Shown here one piece after another: positions 33,660 to 35,304 of a DNA stretch of 35,304 nt. Both the position numbers and the translations under genes were made by a program. Each line of letters starts with the position of its first letter. The first letter of the stretch is position 1. The notes under the pieces were generated by a model. That model saw only the letters and a program-made list of their open reading frames with translations. It was not told where the DNA came from and did not search any database. Source of the DNA: Schoenoplectus triqueter (taxonomy: Eukaryota > Streptophyta > Magnoliopsida > Poales > Cyperaceae); NCBI GenBank assembly GCA_964058805.1, contig CAXKVV010001486.1:1-35304 (forward strand), in the 5' to 3' direction.

Positions 33660-34943
33660 ATCCTCCCCCCAATGGCCATCTGGTTTTTGTTTTTTAAATA
33701 GCACTTGACCATTTTGTTTCTGCAAGCAACATTTGAACACCACCCGAACTCAATTCTCACCCGCCTAACATCTCCCTGAATCCCCCCCTTCCCTCCCTCT
33801 TTCCAAGATTGTTTTTCCTAGGCCATTATATAGAGGCTCTTTAAGGCAAATTGACAATGCCATGGTCTCTGTAGCTTTTTGTGCCTCTTTCATCCTCTTT
33901 GTTGGTGGTGACAGTGCTATACTGATCAGTTGAGAAAAAGGAAAGTTGTTAACTGTTGACTTTAATGACTATCTTTCCCCCATTGAGGGTATAATGTAGG
34001 CACTTTCATTTAATTTAGAATCATTTTCTGTAGAAGGCAGTTTTTGTAATTTAACATTACAATACTAATTAGCAATATTTGTTTTCATAGTCTTTATCCT
34101 TCATGATGTGAGGTAATTCTCGTCTCTTTTGTGCATTTTAGGGATGGTGAACTAACTGTTTCTTCAATTCAGAAGTATATAATGATGAAACTAAGTCTCA
34201 ATACTGAGGAAGAGGTACAACTTATTAGCTGACCCTCAATCTTTTCTATACATTTAATTTTCTTTTTAAGGATACCAATTATGGTCTCTACTGCTGCACC
34301 AAAATCATCTTCAAGATATCTAAGGGCGAACTGCAGTCAGCCTTATATCATTATATTTTTTATTTTGGGAACCAGTTTCGCTTGCTCAAGGTGGTTTCAC
34401 CCACCCAGGCTCATGCACCAACCTTGTTGCGCCATTTAGGAACCCTATACAAATTCTCCCACATGTGAATCCTCTGTAAAGGTCTTAATTTGGTGTAGGG
34501 TTCACACATAGAGGACATGCATGACAGCATGAGTGATATGAGACTCTGGGACTGTTGTGTGTTGGGTGAGGGTGAGATTGCGGCAAGAATGTCACAGGCA
34601 ATGATTAGCAGACCTCTTTACATTGAAGAATTTTTTTGATTTTCTACTTTTGGTCTACACAGTTTTTGTACCATTTAGGTTAAACTAGCATTACAATAGT
34701 AGGTCCCTTACCAGTATAATACCGCATGTATTTCTTTTTCTGCTTCAACTGACTCTTTAGTACATACAGGTAGAGATAGTATGTCGAGGCCAGCCAGTGG
34801 GCCCCACACTGACCCTGCACGACTTAGTGGATTTGTGGCTAAGATCCGAAACCTCAAATCGGACTCACGCATCAGTCGGCTCTCCTGCAAAGGATTTCAT
34901 AATGGTGCTTGCATACCGCCACGTACCTCCCTTATTATCCTAA
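30109..34943 (+). CDS. DRIP-type RING E3 ubiquitin ligase (DREB2A-interacting protein family)
   Basis: Eight exons: 30109-30247, 31484-31583, 32157-32466, 32853-33262, 33550-33600, 34142-34214 and 34770-34943, with the codon split between exons 1 and 2 restoring Phe in CLHTFCRKC; every junction is GT-AG and the total is 1257 nt, 418 aa (seven coding exons are listed; no further one is needed). The RING at about residues 27-67 is complete C3HC4: C27, C30, C43, H45, C48, C51, C64, C67. The middle is Ser/Lys/Glu-rich and probably disordered, with ELWKPLNCLLEAASRTKSLK typical of DRIP proteins. The end (about 303-410: GPVWFSLVA, LPQLSSSYLRIKDGELTVS, then LTLHDLVDLWL and FIMVLAYRH) is the RAWUL-like domain shared with Polycomb RING proteins. 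In Arabidopsis DRIP1/2 ubiquitinate the drought transcription factor DREB2A in the nucleus. The start is the first in-frame ATG and gives the family's usual MxxxxR start. No damage is seen. Correction to the opening count: seven coding exons. Confidence 0.9.
33608..33662. repeat. (TC)n(TA)n compound microsatellite in a DRIP intron
   Basis: It begins 7 bases after the donor site of the exon ending at 33600. Same TC-into-TA structure as the tracts in the MITE nest, but no palindromic element adjoins it here. Confidence 0.85.
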
Positions 34944-35304
34944 ATGACACTGAGATAATGTGGGTAAATCAAATGTTAATCCGAGAGTTGGTCGATCAGG
35001 GTAGAGATATATTAATTGATATTTTCTTCTGGATTGGCGGGCTGGGTATTAATTTAGGTTATTATTTGTTGACCATACTAGAAATCGAAAGGGTATTGTT
35101 GGCATTTTTCCTGAAGAGTTGTGAAATGTCACCGTATCTCCTTGGCTTCTTTATTTGACTCTTATAGAACTTGTAATGTTTACTGGTTAACATTTGTGTG
35201 CTGAGACTCTCCTCTCTTAACAAAATGCAAGGAAAATCTAAGGGCAACCTCAAAATGTTTACCCAGATTATGTAGCAATTACTTTTCTAATAAGACCGAA
35301 CTTG
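34944..35304 (+). other. 3' UTR and downstream flank of the DRIP gene
   Basis: The stop codon is TAA at 34941-34943. The sequence to the window edge holds no further exon. No canonical AATAAA stands out, which is common in plants, so the polyadenylation site is not placed. Confidence 0.45.

Overview
The window is nuclear DNA from a flowering plant. Both recognisable genes are split by many GT-AG introns and belong to plant-specific branches of their families. The intergenic DNA is AT-rich and packed with plant-type transposable elements. The species cannot be named from sequence alone.

Two host genes lie on the + strand, about 21 kb apart. The first (3193-8859) is an 11-exon Mg2+ transporter of the CorA/MRS2/MGT family, closest in recalled sequence to Arabidopsis MRS2-7/MGT7. 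All its splice sites and frames fit, but exon 6 has an in-frame TGA (6311-6313) where relatives carry arginine, so the allele as read stops before the membrane segments and GMN motif. The second (30109-34943) is a complete 8-exon RING E3 ubiquitin ligase of the DRIP (DREB2A-interacting protein) type, about 418 aa, with an intact C3HC4 RING and a C-terminal RAWUL-like region.

Layout: 1-384, end of a CACTA-type DNA transposon; 733-1040, small inverted-repeat element; 2661-3060, 400-bp foldback MITE abutting the transporter leader; 3193-8859, transporter gene with two LINE-derived insertions in introns 3 and 6; 9994-10500, degenerate repeat; about 11045-11690, a 21/63-bp minisatellite; 12862-18896, a nest of palindromic MITEs and one larger foldback composite, mostly separated by (CT)n/(TA)n tracts; 21042-28192, an old LTR retroelement with 5-bp target duplications (CCTAT), read on the minus strand from its primer-binding site, TATA boxes and gag remnant. 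That element has no visible pol and carries a plus-strand, antisense degenerate PF04195-like ORF. Its left LTR is interrupted by a 2.1-kb element (21348-23445, 5-bp duplication GGTTG) that looks like a solo LTR. The stretch 28198-29850 is AT-rich repeat DNA followed by the DRIP promoter.

The two genes have no evident functional link. The most notable points are the nonsense codon, the start-stop uORF and hairpin next to the transporter ATG, the paired LINE derivatives that kept both ends but lost the middle, the ordered minisatellite with an accidentally open frame, the MITE nest, and the pol-less retroelement with coding remnants on both strands.
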